Counted from the first letter of the stretch, positions 12,756-25,665 are shown. The stretch: DNA of 64,000 bases from Knoxdaviesia capensis (GCA_001510575.1 LNGK01000007.1:1544151-1608150); one strand, 5' to 3'. Notes: generated from the sequence alone by a model not told the origin. Program-made: numbers and translations.

Positions 12756-13600
12756 TCAAAACAACTGGCCCGGCATCTCAGGCTCAATCTTGACGTTATC
12801 CACCCCACGCTGGTACCCAGCAGAGCACCGGCCCATGAGGAACAGGCGGTACAGCGCAGGAGCGGCGGTCTCAAAGGCGATGCGCATGCTGTACTTCGGC
12901 GAGAGCGGCGCGGCCGGCCGGGGCACCCGCACCTCGCGGCACACGTCGGGGGGGTGGCATTGGCAGCCGCGGCGGCGTCGGGCCCCGCGTACTAGTTCAC
13001 TTTTGTGCGACGCGCCGGCATAGTAGAACTTGTCGGCCTCCCACAGGTGCCCGGTCCAGCGGGATCGGGCTTCTGCGGGGTATACAGAGCGATTGATTGC
13101 GCCGAACGAGAGCTGGCGCGTCGTGCCGCCGCTGTCCAGTCCGGTGACCTTCTGCGTGTTGGCGAACCACACCGCGGCGTTTGCGTCTCCGCCCGCCCAG
13201 GTGTCTGTGTTTGGCGCGCACGTCAAGGTCGGACCGGTCGTGAGCACACAGTGGTCACTGTTATTGTTTCGGTGGAGGTCGACGGCCCGGGCCAGGCTCG
13301 GACGGATGGACCCGGAGGTGTTGGACGGAGGCGGGGATGACGAGGAGGGAGAGGAGGGGGTGGCTGGCTCGGGCGTAGGGTTCGGAGGCGGCGGGGTGGT
13401 CGCCGTGATTGCGTTCCGGAAGTTGAAGCACGTGCAAGGCGCTACTCATTCGGTCGATGTCCGTCACCGTGCCGCAGTTCTGCACAAACGCCGGCACCGA
13501 CGTTGGCACCGCCGCCAGCGTGGTCTACAAGGCTGTGGGCTTTGGGGGACCGGTGTTGCGACGCTGTAACCAACTGATCTTATTCCACGGGAAAAGCAAA
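12756..13600 (-). pseudogene. Decayed gene for a secreted Cys-rich, Pro/Ser/Thr-rich protein
   Basis: From 13441 down to the stop at 12756 the minus strand is open, with strong G/C at third codon positions unlike the flanks. It encodes a CTCF segment, a Thr/Pro/Ser-rich linker, a cysteine-containing domain (CVLTTGPTLTC, then WAGGDANAAVWF), and a C-terminus ending RGVDNVKIEPE. Upstream, in a different frame, sequence coding PTSVPAFVQNCGTVTD and MSSA would lead directly into the CTCF segment. This order resembles a motif common in secreted fungal glycoproteins (PA...CSG...SSACSC then a Thr/Pro tract). Joining the frames requires skipping one extra base near 13437-13443. The upstream frame also has a TAG at 13525-13527, just after an NTGPPKPTA-coding segment. 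No signal peptide or start codon is found. I infer a secreted protein, now a pseudogene. Unrecognised introns or a base-calling error are the alternatives. Confidence 0.6.
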
Positions 13601-14142
13601 TGTCTCCGAGGGAAGCGCTTGGGGGGCGATGGACCCCGGATAAGATGCTTCGGAACCACGACCAAGGAAATGTAACAGCTTGTCCGCAGTCTTCCGTGGC
13701 TTTTTAGAAGTATCTTATTGTTTGGTCCTGTGTGTTGTTCTCTACCAAAGGCAGTGTTCGGCGCCTGGCAGGATTAAAGTTCGGCGCAGATTCCGAGACT
13801 TGAGATCCCGACTTGGGCCGCTTTTTTCTCTACAAACTGACGGAGACTTCTTCTCTGGTGGAGTGGCATTCGTAGTCATTGCTGTTCTGGTCGATATATC
13901 ATGGACTACTATGACAGGAGCAAATTCCATTTTTTTCTGCCAATTTTACACCTTTTCAGAGTATCGTGAAGTTTGACTACGCGGCAATGATAGGGGAAGC
14001 GTTCATATATAGAAAGGCCCAGCCTTATAGCTAACGGCAGTATGTGAGGACGACACTTTTCACTCCTCACCGTGCTCTCGACTTACCTGTTTCCCTCTGG
14101 GCTACCACCAGTCATGAAGGTTGATATCTAGTTTTACGTGGC

Positions 14143-14161
14143 CGCGGCTACGCTAGCCGCG
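14143..14161. other. Perfect 8-bp hairpin with 3-base loop
   Basis: CGCGGCTA, loop CGC, then TAGCCGCG. GC-rich and short, with no U-tract or neighbouring gene that would give it a role; it may be chance. Confidence 0.5.
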
Positions 14162-14360
14162 CTGTTCCCAGTCCCGTGTCTTGCGTCCGGCATCCCGGAA
14201 GAAGCGCTCCAACTTATTCGGCGACAATATCCCCCCGTATGCCGCGAGATAGGAGATTCTCTTTCTTTCCAATGTGCCAGCGGGTAGACGTACTCTGCAG
14301 ACCACAGATCGATTGTAGCAAACGTCCGCTGCTACAACCAGAATGATCACTTCAACAAGA

Positions 14361-14373
14361 CCCTAACCCTAAC
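14361..14373 (-). repeat. Telomere-like TTAGGG block, inverted
   Basis: Two CCCTAA units on the + strand, so the G-rich strand is minus. Together with the block at 12489 it flanks the decayed secreted-protein gene in opposite orientation, about 1.9 kb apart. Confidence 0.8.
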
Positions 14374-15518
14374 ACAATAGTCCTCATCATCGTGCCTTGA
14401 ACTGGTATCCGTATCCGAAGACAGTAACCCGAGACATACACTCCAGTACCACGCCCGCCTTCCCCGACCACCTACCTCATCATGAACAATTTTTGTCCTC
14501 CCCTCATCCCGCGGTGTACACCCGGACTCTACAAAGTTGGGCGCTGTGCCGAGACGTGTGCACCAGTAGCTCACTCCAACGCAACCACAGCAAAACTGCG
14601 CAAGACACAACAGCCGGGGGGGGGGGGAAAGGGGTTGAGGCCAACCTCGCCAACCTGCCGAATCTGCACCACGTCATGAGTGTGTGTCCATGCGGCCACA
14701 GGAAACGTCAGGACCGTCCCGCTGACACATGAAAGAGAGACCGGTTACCAAGGCAAAGCCTATAGAAAAAAAGACAGACAGACAGACAGGCCGTTGCTGC
14801 GGCCGCGCGGGCCACCCGACGCCGACCTCCCGAGAGGCGAGGGGCATGAAGAGCGCGGGGTGGGTGGGAGTTGGCAGCGGGAGCGGTCGCGTCGTGGGTT
14901 GACAAGACAAACAAGAACAAAAAAAAACCCCCGGGGACCAGAGATAAACGAGAGTGTATCGAACCTACTAGCTCGTGCGCGCCGCAACACACAACTCCCA
15001 GGAGAGGGCGGGGAGACAAGGGGGGCACAACCGGCAATCGTCGCCTACGCAGCGTCGCACACATCGCGGCCGCGTCGAGCCTTCCCGCGCGACCGACTGC
15101 TGCGGCCGGGGCGGCCGGCTTTTCTGGCCGCACCCCCCCCCAATTTTTTCAGCCTCCTCGTACGAGCTACCGGGGTTCCCCTCATCATGGACCCGGGGGT
15201 GAAGAAAATAAAACAAACAAACAAACCGAATCGATTGGCAAATAAGCCATCTACAAGGAATGGAGACCGCTTGAAGAATCGTCAGCTGTGTACTTGGTTT
15301 GCCTTGAACAGCCAGCCACGGTTTCTCTCCCCCGCACTGCAAACCCCTGTAACCCTAACATCGTACGCCATTCGGAAAGGTTCCCTCCCGACCAAGCTGT
15401 CCGACAGCTCACCGTCGCCCCATGCACGAAGACTGGCCCTGTTTGAGGCCGACTCGTCAGCTACTGGCCCATGCCGACTCTCTCTCTCTTTTTTTGGGGG
15501 GGAGAGGGGGGGGGGGGG

Positions 15519-15536
15519 NNNNNNNNNNNNNNNNNN
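15519..15536. other. Assembly gap (18 N) at a poly-G run
   Basis: The Ns follow a long G run and are followed by more G. This is probably a homopolymer that could not be sequenced; the real length is unknown. Confidence 0.95.
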
Positions 15537-15858
15537 GGGGAATAGAAGATGTCCCGCCGTTCTCCCACCGTTCTCGACCCGAGAGAACCAACACACCGGC
15601 CGGACAAAACGGAACAGGGCGAAGAAAGGACGCACGCCTCCCACCTCCCCAAAGAGAATCTCGGGGCGAGAGAGGCCATTTCCCACTAGAATCGGAAAAA
15701 GGAAACCAAGTGCACACTGCGTCCGGATACCACGTCCTCCCTCCCCCAAACCCGCACATTCAGCCGTCCCGTAGCATTTATTTCCCCTTTAGTCTGCCTT
15801 CCAGCGCAACGTGGAACCAATCACTATGCCCCATTTCTCCGCCCTGCATAAACCCCCT

Positions 15859-15887
15859 TCTCTCTCTCTCTCTCTCGCTCTCTCTCG
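15859..15887. repeat. (CT)n microsatellite
   Basis: A CT run with one CG interruption. Confidence 0.85.
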
Positions 15888-16440
15888 ATGTGTGGGTGGG
15901 CAATATACGGATGACCGAGCTGTAGGCTCCCCCCCCCGGGATCCAGTTCACACATTCACACACACCCGCTTCGAGAACCGTCTGCTCGCGCCCTGAGTTA
16001 TGCCGATGTGATTAGTTCTTGTCGGCGTGCCTGCTGGCCTGCAGAAGTCCTGCAGATACCAGCCGACTTTCGCTTGCGGAGGGAGGTAATCTCGGTGCCT
16101 CACAGCTTTCTCCAGTTTTTGGGTCTGCATGGGTTCGGCGATGCTGATTGCGGCCCTACGGGTACAAATCGTGTTGGGGTGATAAGATAGAGAGAGAGTG
16201 AACATGTCTGTGTGATCAGTTGGCATCGAGTATGTATTTTCTCGGTTGCTTGTGCTGTTTCGAAAAACAAACTGCCCTCTTCTCTCTCTGTATGCCTCTC
16301 GGCAAACTCGTTGACACCGACAAACATCAAGACCACAACGGGAGAACACCTAAGGTTCCTCCTATAGACACACCACCCCGTCGGAGCTGATTCCCTCGTG
16401 GGGAACCACGCCAGCACCAAATGCCAAATCCCCTTCGACC

Positions 16441-16462
16441 CACACACACACACACACACACA

Positions 16463-16494
<32 letters not shown>
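16441..16494. repeat. Compound (CA)n(CT)n microsatellite
   Basis: Twelve CA units pass directly into about fifteen CT units with no interruption. It is the longest clean compound dinucleotide tract in the window. Confidence 0.95.
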
Positions 16495-16496
<2 letters not shown>

Positions 16497-19400
16497 ATCA
16501 TCCACCGCCGTGACCTGATATCACTCGATCGCCCAGACGCCCAACAGGAAATCACCAGGCGCACACCACCCACTCCCATCCCAGTTGTATATGTGTGTGT
16601 GCCTCGCTGTACAGGCCCAACGACAGAGCAAGCCGCCCGCTGCATTAGAATCAAAGTTGCCACGTCTTCACTGCGACTCCCACACCGAAATGACAAAAAC
16701 AGAAATACAAAATCCTACCCTCGCGCACCAGCCCACGCCAGTGCATATCTGCAAGGACAACCCACACAGATCACCGTAACCCTAGACCCCGTCGTAGCTA
16801 GCCACATGAGCGACTATCTGGGGAGAGACAAAGAGCGAGAGCGCGCGTGGGATGGATATCTCCTTCAACATAGACAGGTCACCTATGGGTACATGAACGT
16901 GTATGTAGCCTCTTACCGCATGCCACTGTGGGAACCATGTAGCCTGCAGACGGGGCAGACACTGTGCATTTCGCCAGATACACATGAGACCTTTTGATGC
17001 AGGCACTGGCACACTGGCTCCGGTTTCTGCCCAACATCGACCTGCGCAAGCTGGACTGCTTGGAAATCGCCTATTGGCACACGCCAGCTGTCGATTTCTT
17101 CATTGGGTTGCATCGCCTTGGCGGACGTCTGGTGGTTTGCACACCCTCACCCTTTCCACTCCAGAAAAAAACACCCTGACTGCCGCTGACTGCCAACACT
17201 TCATCACATGGTGCAGCTTGGGAGCAGTAATATATGGGTGCTCGGTGCTGGCGCGCGCTGTGGGGGATACATCCCACTCCACGTCCGGGAGAATGTGCGT
17301 GATCTGCAACCGCCATATATGACTGGACTTTGCCTCACTGCCTGCGATCTCGTGCCCATGCTGTCCGTGTGAATGCTTGGGGGGAGGAGGAGGACGAGGA
17401 GGGAGTTAAGCGCAAATATATCGTAAATTGTGAAAGAACATACCATAGATTTAGTGGTTGAGGATGCGACAGGACCGCCTGCCGGGTGTAGATTACCGTC
17501 CCAATAAATCCATCTGCAACCAAGATAGAATGAACTGTATGAGAACGGCACACCATGCAAATGACCTAGGCAGTGTCATCCCGCTCTGAGTTTCGGGAGA
17601 TCTCTCCATTCATTTGTAGCAAATTTTGAGAGGGCCCGATGAGCGAGATCAAATGGCGTACTCAACAGCAACACACATATGCCTGAGACATGATGAAGTC
17701 TGTCCTGGGCGACAGAGGTGATTGTTTCTCTGGTAGCCGTAACGTACAACAAACCAGAGTTTTGCCGTAAACGGTGGATAGAGAATCGCAAGGATAAACT
17801 CCGAAGAGACCAACAAGAGACGTATCGAGACGGATGAGTCCGAACTTTGGCCTGACAATCATGACTCGGGACTGCTGACTTCCGTCTGGACTTCCATGGA
17901 CTTCTGGGAACGGCTTGGACACCGTTGATGAGGTAAAGTTGAGAGGTTTAAGTCACTTGCTCAGACTTCGGACACCGTGAACTGAGCGACATCCCTAGCC
18001 CGGCCTCACGACGATGACAGTAAATTTGCACGAAAGACCAAATGAGCGAAACCAAACGTCCAAGTATTTTCACGTCAAATTCATGCGACTGACGTTGAGA
18101 GCTGACGTCTCGGCTTCTCTGAAACAAGTTTCGCTCCGATCTATCAAGGAGCTTGTGCATATAGATCATCGATGATCACGACCAATGCGCCGAAAACTCC
18201 CGAGTTCTGACATCCCGATATGACCGCCAAAAGCAAGGAAAACAGCAAAGAAACATACTCTTTGGCAGTATATATTGACGGTATACATTTTGGAATGACG
18301 TGCGTGTGCCGTTCCGCGTTCTTGGTTGTGACCACTCGTATTTGGAGAGGAATGTTTCACTTCACCTTCGGGTCCGTCCTCATGTCGTCATGAGGCATAT
18401 ATAATTTGAAGGAGGTTATCCGGAACACTTGGAACAATCTTCCATCAGCTGGACGCTGATGTGGAAGTCTTTGGCTATTACCGCCTCGCTTGTCCGTGGC
18501 GAGTGTGAATCGATAGGAGGGTCATCAATATCCGGGACTGCCTTCGCAATAACCCAAGGAATTGCTCAACCGGGAATGAGATGGTGTTGCTAGTCATGCG
18601 TGATGCTCTGCTGGACAAGAACCACGAGCTATGTTCGGAACGCAATACTTCCTTGTTCTTTGATGGAATTTCTTGATATAATGCAAGATTTCGTCAGGGA
18701 GTGAGAGGGGAGGAACCAGGCGTGCCCGACCAGCATCAATGAGAGAAATGGACAGAAAAAACAAAAGACAAACCAGGCACGTCGGGCACAGCTCGCCGTA
18801 GCGTAGACATTCTGTATTGGACATATGCCCAGACAGCCCTGGGGTTGTTTGTGGCAAACGTGATTCCTGCTGTCGCCCGCCGCCGCATCGCTGTTAGGTA
18901 TACCTTGTTCAACCCAAAAGGACATTGTGGGAAGCGGCGGGACGTGCTTTTCTTCCGACAACGCCCGGCCGAGCCCCAGCCATTGGAGTCGCACCACGGT
19001 CTGTTGCGTTGACTGAACATGAAGGAGGATGTTGTCAAGCAGGAAGGCAGGGGAGTGTCTCTCATAATAGATGAGTACGCACGGGAGCTGCGGCGTAGAG
19101 AGTAAAAATAAGCCATACTGGAGACAACAACCGGGGTGGTCCATCATGCTCCGGATGGCACGACGGGAACAACATATCAATAGTATATAATTGAGTGAGC
19201 AACGATGCTTGCCGATATGGACGCCGCCCATCTGGCTTGCAGAGTCGACAGAAAACCCCGTGTAAACGAGAAGCTGGGACCAGATAATTGCATTCCGAGA
19301 GGGACTGGAGCCTTGATGCACGATTAACAGACGGAGATCAGAGTGAAAAATGAGAATCAAGGCCCTGCTGGAGGACTTACATACATGTGAACTGTAGATC

Positions 19401-21872
19401 ATGCCAACTGATGGTAATCATGACCCCGACTGATTCAATTGGGCTTACCTGAACGACGAAATCACACTTTTTGGGTTGTAAACGTGGTGCTGGCCCGAAT
19501 CTAGCCCCGATGATGGGCAGTCCACGCGGGATTAGAAGATGCCAACTGAATCGAGTCCCTATATCGGAGCCGGGCGAACTGACTCGACATAGAGAGCCTC
19601 CGCCGAACGATGAGCCTCATCGGCTTCCAGTCCCATGGAAGGGAAGAGATTTTCATGCTGGTGAACAACTGAACCTTGTCTGAGCAGGGATGAGTTTGCC
19701 ATGGACCTAGTCCAGGTGTTCATAGAAGACCCGAGAAGAATGGATGCGACCAAGCCAAGAACCTCGAAAGAAAGAGGTTCAAATAGACAAACAAAACACG
19801 ATGCCTTTGTTACCTATCGTCCAAGCACAGAATACTGTAGATGGTCCAGATGCTGGCTTCCGCAAGTCCATTTGACGGTGCACTGACGGATCTGATCGGG
19901 CGGCGCACGCAAAGCAACTTCAGGTCAAGATTCTAAGAGAAGGGTAGATGGGAAAAGGAAGGAAATTGGCCCTGTTTCATCAGAGCTGTTGTTTGGGTCC
20001 TTTGACTTGCTTGGCTTTTTGATTTTGTGAGGGATCGCGTGTGTTTCCTACGACAGCCACAAGAGCCACGACAACGGTGAACGTTTTCGGGGCGACGTAT
20101 TGAGGCTAGGAGGACGAAACTATTTTCATCGCGGCTGGCGGACCGGAGCAGGACTGTACTGTAAATAGTGCCGGTGAACCAGGTGTGTCCATGTCAGCAT
20201 GAATTTCAAGGACGGTCTAGCCTGGGTTCAGTGATTATTATCTCGACTGGGAAGTTTATGCACTTTACGATTAGTGCACGGGTGCAGTGTAATGTAATGC
20301 AGGGAGAACATTTGAGACGATCGGACGACAATCCTGGTAGAAATGAGAGGAAGATTCTGGATTCCTTATACACCCACCATAGACGAAATGGAGTTAGTTA
20401 GCCGGAGGATTTAATTTGTTTCATGGATGAGTAGTTGTCGAAAACACGAATGCTTGTGCACATCCGTACAACAGGAAGAACAGAGACATATTGGCCGCTT
20501 GTGCTTACATGCTGGGATATCACATTCGAGACCATGTAAGTCATGAAGCTGTAGCCTCGTGGTGTGTCACGACATCGCCAGAAGCGACACACTGGACCGA
20601 ACCAGGCCGGCTTTGGAGCCGGAGGGAACCGACACAGTCTCGAATTCGAGTCAGTGTATTGAGATTGTCGTCATACTCTGAATATATCAGACTGGCGGTG
20701 ACGATGAGAGAAGTGCCCCAGGCAAACTGAGTTACCAGGGGGAGATGGACCCTTGAAGATTATCCTAGACAAAACGCGAGAGACAAAATCTGGAGTGAGG
20801 ATAATCGGCCGGATGAAAGAGGGCGAAGTGAGGCACAAGAAGCTGGGAGAGGAGAAGCATTGGAGAAGATTAGGGTTCAACCTGATGAGGAGAGGACGGA
20901 GAGAGAGCATGGGGGAAAATGTGAAGAGGGAAAAGAAGAGAAGAGAAGAGAAGAAGAAGAAGAGAATGGAGGAGGGAGGAAATGAGACAAACCGGTGGTG
21001 TGGGTTTTACCGTTACACCCACCATCGCCAAAGGGAAATCTTAACGAAATGGTTGCGACCTACCAGGACACACAGCGAAACCATGGGTGAGACTGATAGA
21101 ACACTATCAAGCGAAGTTTGAGTGGGTGGCTCCTGCCTCAACAGAGAGAGGGAGGGAGGTCAGAAGGGGGGTTATGAAGTGGTGCCTTCCAGTGTCTGTC
21201 GGTCTCTCCTTCCCTGGAGCGTGGAGATCGTCAGTCGCGTGCCTTGGGACAGATAAATTTTGACTGTCAGAAGTGTGCGTGGACCGGGGCAGCTCCTTCC
21301 CGACATTTGAACAACGTGAGTGCATGACCTATTGGTGTGAGTCGTCGGCTCTTTCCCTTTCGCCTGAGCTCCGTTGGGGAGGGGTGACAAAGCTGCGATA
21401 AGAATACGTATTTGAGTCGAGCCGAAGCCTTTTGGCGACAAACGAGGAAGGCGGGTGCAAGTCTAGGCAGTGCCTGATGCCTTGCGCAGATAACGAGAAT
21501 TACGTGTAGCTATTTCGCAAGCATGATTTTACATGGCTGATCTGCTAGTTTCTATGTTGAGTCGATCATGGCATATGGCAGGTGCGATATGGCAGGAGGG
21601 CGAGAGGAGGCAAGATATGCCAGATCTAGGGTTTAGACCCTCATATGCAGGAACCGCTCTCACTCCATCGGCGCGGCACATTGAAATTGTTCCGTATAAC
21701 GTTGCATGGCGTCCACTTATGCAGAGTCGCAGACTGCGCAGCAGCGCAGAGAGTCAAACCCATGAACCACGCACGTTGAGAAACCCTGGGCCTGTCCTTT
21801 TTCCGCCAAAGGCCCACCGTGTATGTAATTGATGGCCTTTGTATGAATTTTCTGCTTCCTTCTTCCTGATTA

Positions 21873-21905
21873 GGTGTGTGTATGTGTGTGTATGTGTGTG
21901 TGTGG
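21873..21905. repeat. GT-rich (GTGTGTAT)n microsatellite
   Basis: Alternating GT units with regular TATG interruptions, in non-coding sequence. Confidence 0.85.
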
Positions 21906-22407
21906 GATGTTTTTGGAACGAACTGCTTGAGGCGCGACAAACGATTATCAACTGCAGACGAACCTCACCCGCAGGGAGAGAGTCTGACCACACAACTCGC
22001 CTCTCAGACCGCCATTGTTTCTCGGCAGGCGAAGAAAAAGAAATCAGAGACGAGGCTTGAGGAGAGAGGAGAGGGAGACGGACCATTCTTTTTCTATGAT
22101 TGTTGCTCTATACTGGTAATGTCCGACATAGGGGGCGAGCAATACTGGTTGGGGTTATACCGTTGGCTTGTGAATGGAGACATGCACAGCAGTGGGATTA
22201 TGTCAGGAGACCAGTAACTGCCTGCTATTGGACAGAGACCGTCCTAGTTGAGATGAGACACATCGAGAGAGCGACACGCAGAGGCAAACATCCGGTTGTA
22301 GGTTCATGTTGCAATGCAGAGTCGCTCCGGTCCAGTTCTATAGACTATATAAGAAATGAGGGAAAGAGACCATACATTGCTGTTGCTCGCACATTACTCG
22401 TACGAAG

Positions 22408-22425
22408 ATACAGTATGTACTGTAT
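22408..22425. repeat. 18-bp inverted repeat related to TACTGTA
   Basis: ATACAGTA and TACTGTAT separated by TG, a perfect inverted repeat. It belongs to the group of TGTAC/TACTGTA palindromes scattered through the spacers. Confidence 0.75.
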
Positions 22426-23353
22426 GGAGACCAGTCACATTTATAGATTAACAGAACACACTCTCAAGCTAATGAAATGCGATCTTCAGGAGAGCCAGCC
22501 GGGCGAAATGGCCCCAAAAGCAACAACAGCCGATCCCTCATATGGCCCAGAGGCGAACGGGGCATCTTTGGAATCTTACTGGTCATAGCAGATACGGGGT
22601 GGGGTGCAGGTCTCAGCCGACCTGGCAAACACGAACAGAATTCGCCGCGACAGGCGGTCTTTGCTCTGACGGGGTCTTTTGCAACGCTCATTCGCTGCCG
22701 TGTTCGTGGGTTTGAAGTTGTAGTGTTCCAGCCACAGTAGGACATTCACATAGGCGCATCAAATGGCGGGAGAGTCGCAGCTGGACTTGTGCTATCCATA
22801 TCTTGAAGCGTGAGCCAGAATTCTTAAGCGAAGGCTCTGGATACGTCTGCGCCGAGTGGTACATGTACATAAAGTGGTTCGCAACTGGATCACCGCTTTG
22901 GCTAGGGTTTTCCCTTCTCCCTTCTTTATTGGATTTTCATTCTATCGAGGGTGGTCCCCCCTGAAGTTGCTCAAATTGGCGTTGGCAGACCAGGGATGCG
23001 AGGGCACACATGATGTCGACCGACCGTAAGCCATTTTGCTCTTTCTTCTTCTCTTCTTGATAACGGAAAACCAGAGTAGCAGTGGTATATTGCATTTTTA
23101 AAGCCACTAAGCCAGACACGGAAGTGACAGGACATATCACAGGTGCTCAGGTGAGGATGTAATATCAACATCACGGCCGCTGGAAGACACCGAGTTTGTA
23201 CGGACGCTGGACGAAGAGAAACGCTGAAATACCTAGACATACCTGTCTATACATATGTACAAGTGCTATACTGTACATACAACAATACAATATGTAGAGT
23301 ATCTCTCAAGTGTCCAGAAAGGGCGGACAGTCCTTTTGTGCTGTCCAAGGATG

Positions 23354-23365
23354 CACTGTACAGTA
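23354..23365. repeat. CACTGTACAGTA near-palindrome
   Basis: Differs by one base from the perfect TACTGTACAGTA copies at 11347 and 55502. Another ACTGTACAT occurs about 80 bases upstream. Confidence 0.7.
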
Positions 23366-24699
23366 TAATACGCTCGGTGTAAGTCTTTTGTCCGGATGGG
23401 GCAGAAAAGGGGTTTATGTGGGACACAACTGTGGCTGTCAAGTGTGGCGGCAGACCCGAATCGGGACAGGATTTCACTCAGTTAACCAGAAACCTACGCA
23501 TCTTTGTTCCTGCAACACCATCTGCTCGAATACAGGCCACTCGGGCACTTATGTCTGGACTTCGGGTACACATAGGGTTGAAAATACACTCTCTGGCGGC
23601 CTTATGCCTGACTCTGGTGTCCGTGTCTGAGTGTCAGTATCAGTTCCTGTACAACCCCTCTGGCACAGCTGGTGATACTCCGGATACAAGTCGCTATGGC
23701 CACTGTCTGTCTGCCTTCAACCAGAGATGCAAGGAACGCACTGTGCACCCGCAGTGCAGCGCCATCTCTGTGCATAGTGGGCAGGCCCGAGCGTCCAGTC
23801 GTTCCGCTGCTGAACTCCAAAAGGGTCGTGGACGGACAGTGCTGACTGCAGCATTCGCTGAGAGTGGGCTGTGAAATGGAGACACAGAAACGCGTAGGAT
23901 ATGCGGTACTCGTAGACACTACTGTCGATACCTTCGGTTTGCGGTTCTTGTCTGGCGATATCACCGTAGAAGCCACAAGCGCACCCTTAAAATCACGTCT
24001 AGGGCCACCAAAGCGTCCAAGCCGGCTGTTTTCCCAAAGGTAATTTGATAGATGCACCGATCCAGTTTAGCACGTTCTTTGCCCTTCCAGTGCCTGGCAC
24101 CAACCCAACCAACCAACCCCCCCCTAAAGTTTGGAGCTTTGAACGGACTGCGTGTACTTGTCAGCGTCGACTGCCTCACTAAAGGTACATCGACGGCCCT
24201 TCACCTTGCTCACCTAGAAATCCGAATTGCTTCTTTTCCGGTTGGGACTAAATATTGGGGGTTATAGCCAATATGGTGCGGATCCTGACATGCAGGAGCA
24301 ACCGTACCGGTACATGTACAGGAGCCTGGGACCTAATGGACCCAAGTCGCTTTTGCAGCGTCTATATACAGAGCAGGTACAAGCTCGAGGGTTCTAAAGT
24401 GCTGGCTTCCCACAATTCCAAGGTACATGTACTTTGTCCCTGTTTTCCCTTCTCCTGGAACTCCCCCCGTTTTTTCTTGTTTTCTCGGCCCCTGGCAAAT
24501 TCTTTTTTTTTTCTTGTTTCTATCCAGGAGTCGCAGCAAGATTTGAGCTTTTGCCCAAAGATTCCCCCAAAAAAGCGCGTCCACTCAATACCTCACGATG
24601 TCTCCGCCTGTCTCCGTCTTGTCGTCGTTCATTCTTCCCGATCCGCGTTTTCTGTGAATTCCGTCATTGCGGCCCTTTTTGCGCTTTACAGTCTCTTCG

Positions 24700-24701
<2 letters not shown>

Positions 24702-24732
<31 letters not shown>
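24702..24732. repeat. (CT)n tract upstream of the teaR-like gene
   Basis: About fifteen CT units, some 930 bases before the start codon, inside a longer CT-rich region that could belong to the promoter or leader. Confidence 0.9.
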
Positions 24733-24735
<3 letters not shown>

Positions 24736-25665
24736 TCTAGCATCTTTAATAACTGCATTATTTCCATTCTTCTCCTGTGTTTGGGGGCCATCCCTAAGTC
24801 CACTGTTCCGCCGAACATCGCGTGCCGAGTTACTATTCTGAACTCTCGAAAACCCCTTCGAAAGGTTCGCCCGATTCGATATCGCCGTCGACGATTCGCG
24901 TATCTGTCTTCATCTGGCCGTCTTCGCGATTGTTAAAACCTCGGATTCTCTTCTCCCGGGCCGTGTGTTTCTCACCAACAACTTCGCTTTTCTCGCCCGT
25001 GCTTGTGTATGGCGTCCAATTGATTCGAGATTGGCTTTCTTTCCATCGGCCGGACCTCTGCGGAGGGAGTGTTTTTGCTTGTTTGCCGTCATCGAGGAAT
25101 CTGACGGACGGATGAATAAATCCTCCTTTCTGGAACCGGAGAGCTACCATTGAATATTATCTTTGATGATAATTTGACCCTTTGCGTGTCTGCCAGCGAC
25201 GCATTCCACTATATTTCATCGGCGGATTGACTCTCGATCGAAAATCCCCTATTTGTCGAACCGACCATTTTCACCCTCAACCTCTTCTCCCTTTATCGGC
25301 AAATCGTCTGTCGCTTATTCGTTGGCGATCCCCTTTCCGACAGTAACCAGGAAAAACCGGCTGAAAAACCTAGAAGCCAAAAACCAACTCCATCCTCCTC
25401 CTGACACATACCGTGATAATTGGGAACCCGAACGGAATTATCTTTCACCGGCTGTGCAATTTCTGCCACTGGCATTTCCGTGTGGTCACTGTGGAAAGAG
25501 CCAGGAATCGGCCTTTCACGCCCTTCATCGATGATCGTTCATCATTACTCTGCATTCCAGTCTAAATCCAACACCACTATTTCTCTCTTTTTTTTTCTTC
25601 TTTTTTATTTCTCGTTAACCTGCCTATTTCCTTCCTGCCTCTGCCTGCTCTAAAATTCGGCCAAA
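24733..25665 (+). promoter_or_regulatory. Probable promoter and 5' leader of the teaR-like gene
   Basis: CT-rich sequence continues from the CT tract to the start codon at 25666, as is typical of filamentous ascomycete leaders. Several upstream ATG triplets are present, so upstream reading frames could affect translation if the leader is long. The transcription start cannot be placed from sequence alone. Confidence 0.4.

Larger units (their letters stand above)
13601..24700. other. Intergenic sequence without recognisable genes
   Basis: Contains a telomere-like block (14361), an N tract (15519-15536), CT and CA/CT microsatellites (15859, 16441), a GT/AT run (21873) and TGTAC-centred palindromes (22408, 23354). 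The reading frames are short or low in complexity. The longest plain one, 18629-19402 on the minus strand, has no recognisable domain. A weak resemblance to retroelement reverse transcriptase near 18480-18670 was not convincing. Confidence 0.5.

Noticed and set aside
13005..13569. Plus-strand frames opposite the decayed secreted-protein gene
   Set aside because: They are shadows of the GC3-rich minus-strand frame, which has sensible linker and cysteine-domain composition.
14680..15774. 364-codon plus-strand frame
   Set aside because: It runs through an N tract, is dominated by Arg/Pro/Lys low complexity, and overlaps equally long frames on the other strand; no domain.
18480..18670. Possible decayed copia-type reverse transcriptase (a segment resembling the LVARG motif and following sequence)
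   Set aside because: The match needs frame changes and has no confirmed YVDD-type or upstream motif, no LTRs and no second copy in the window. It is too weak to call.
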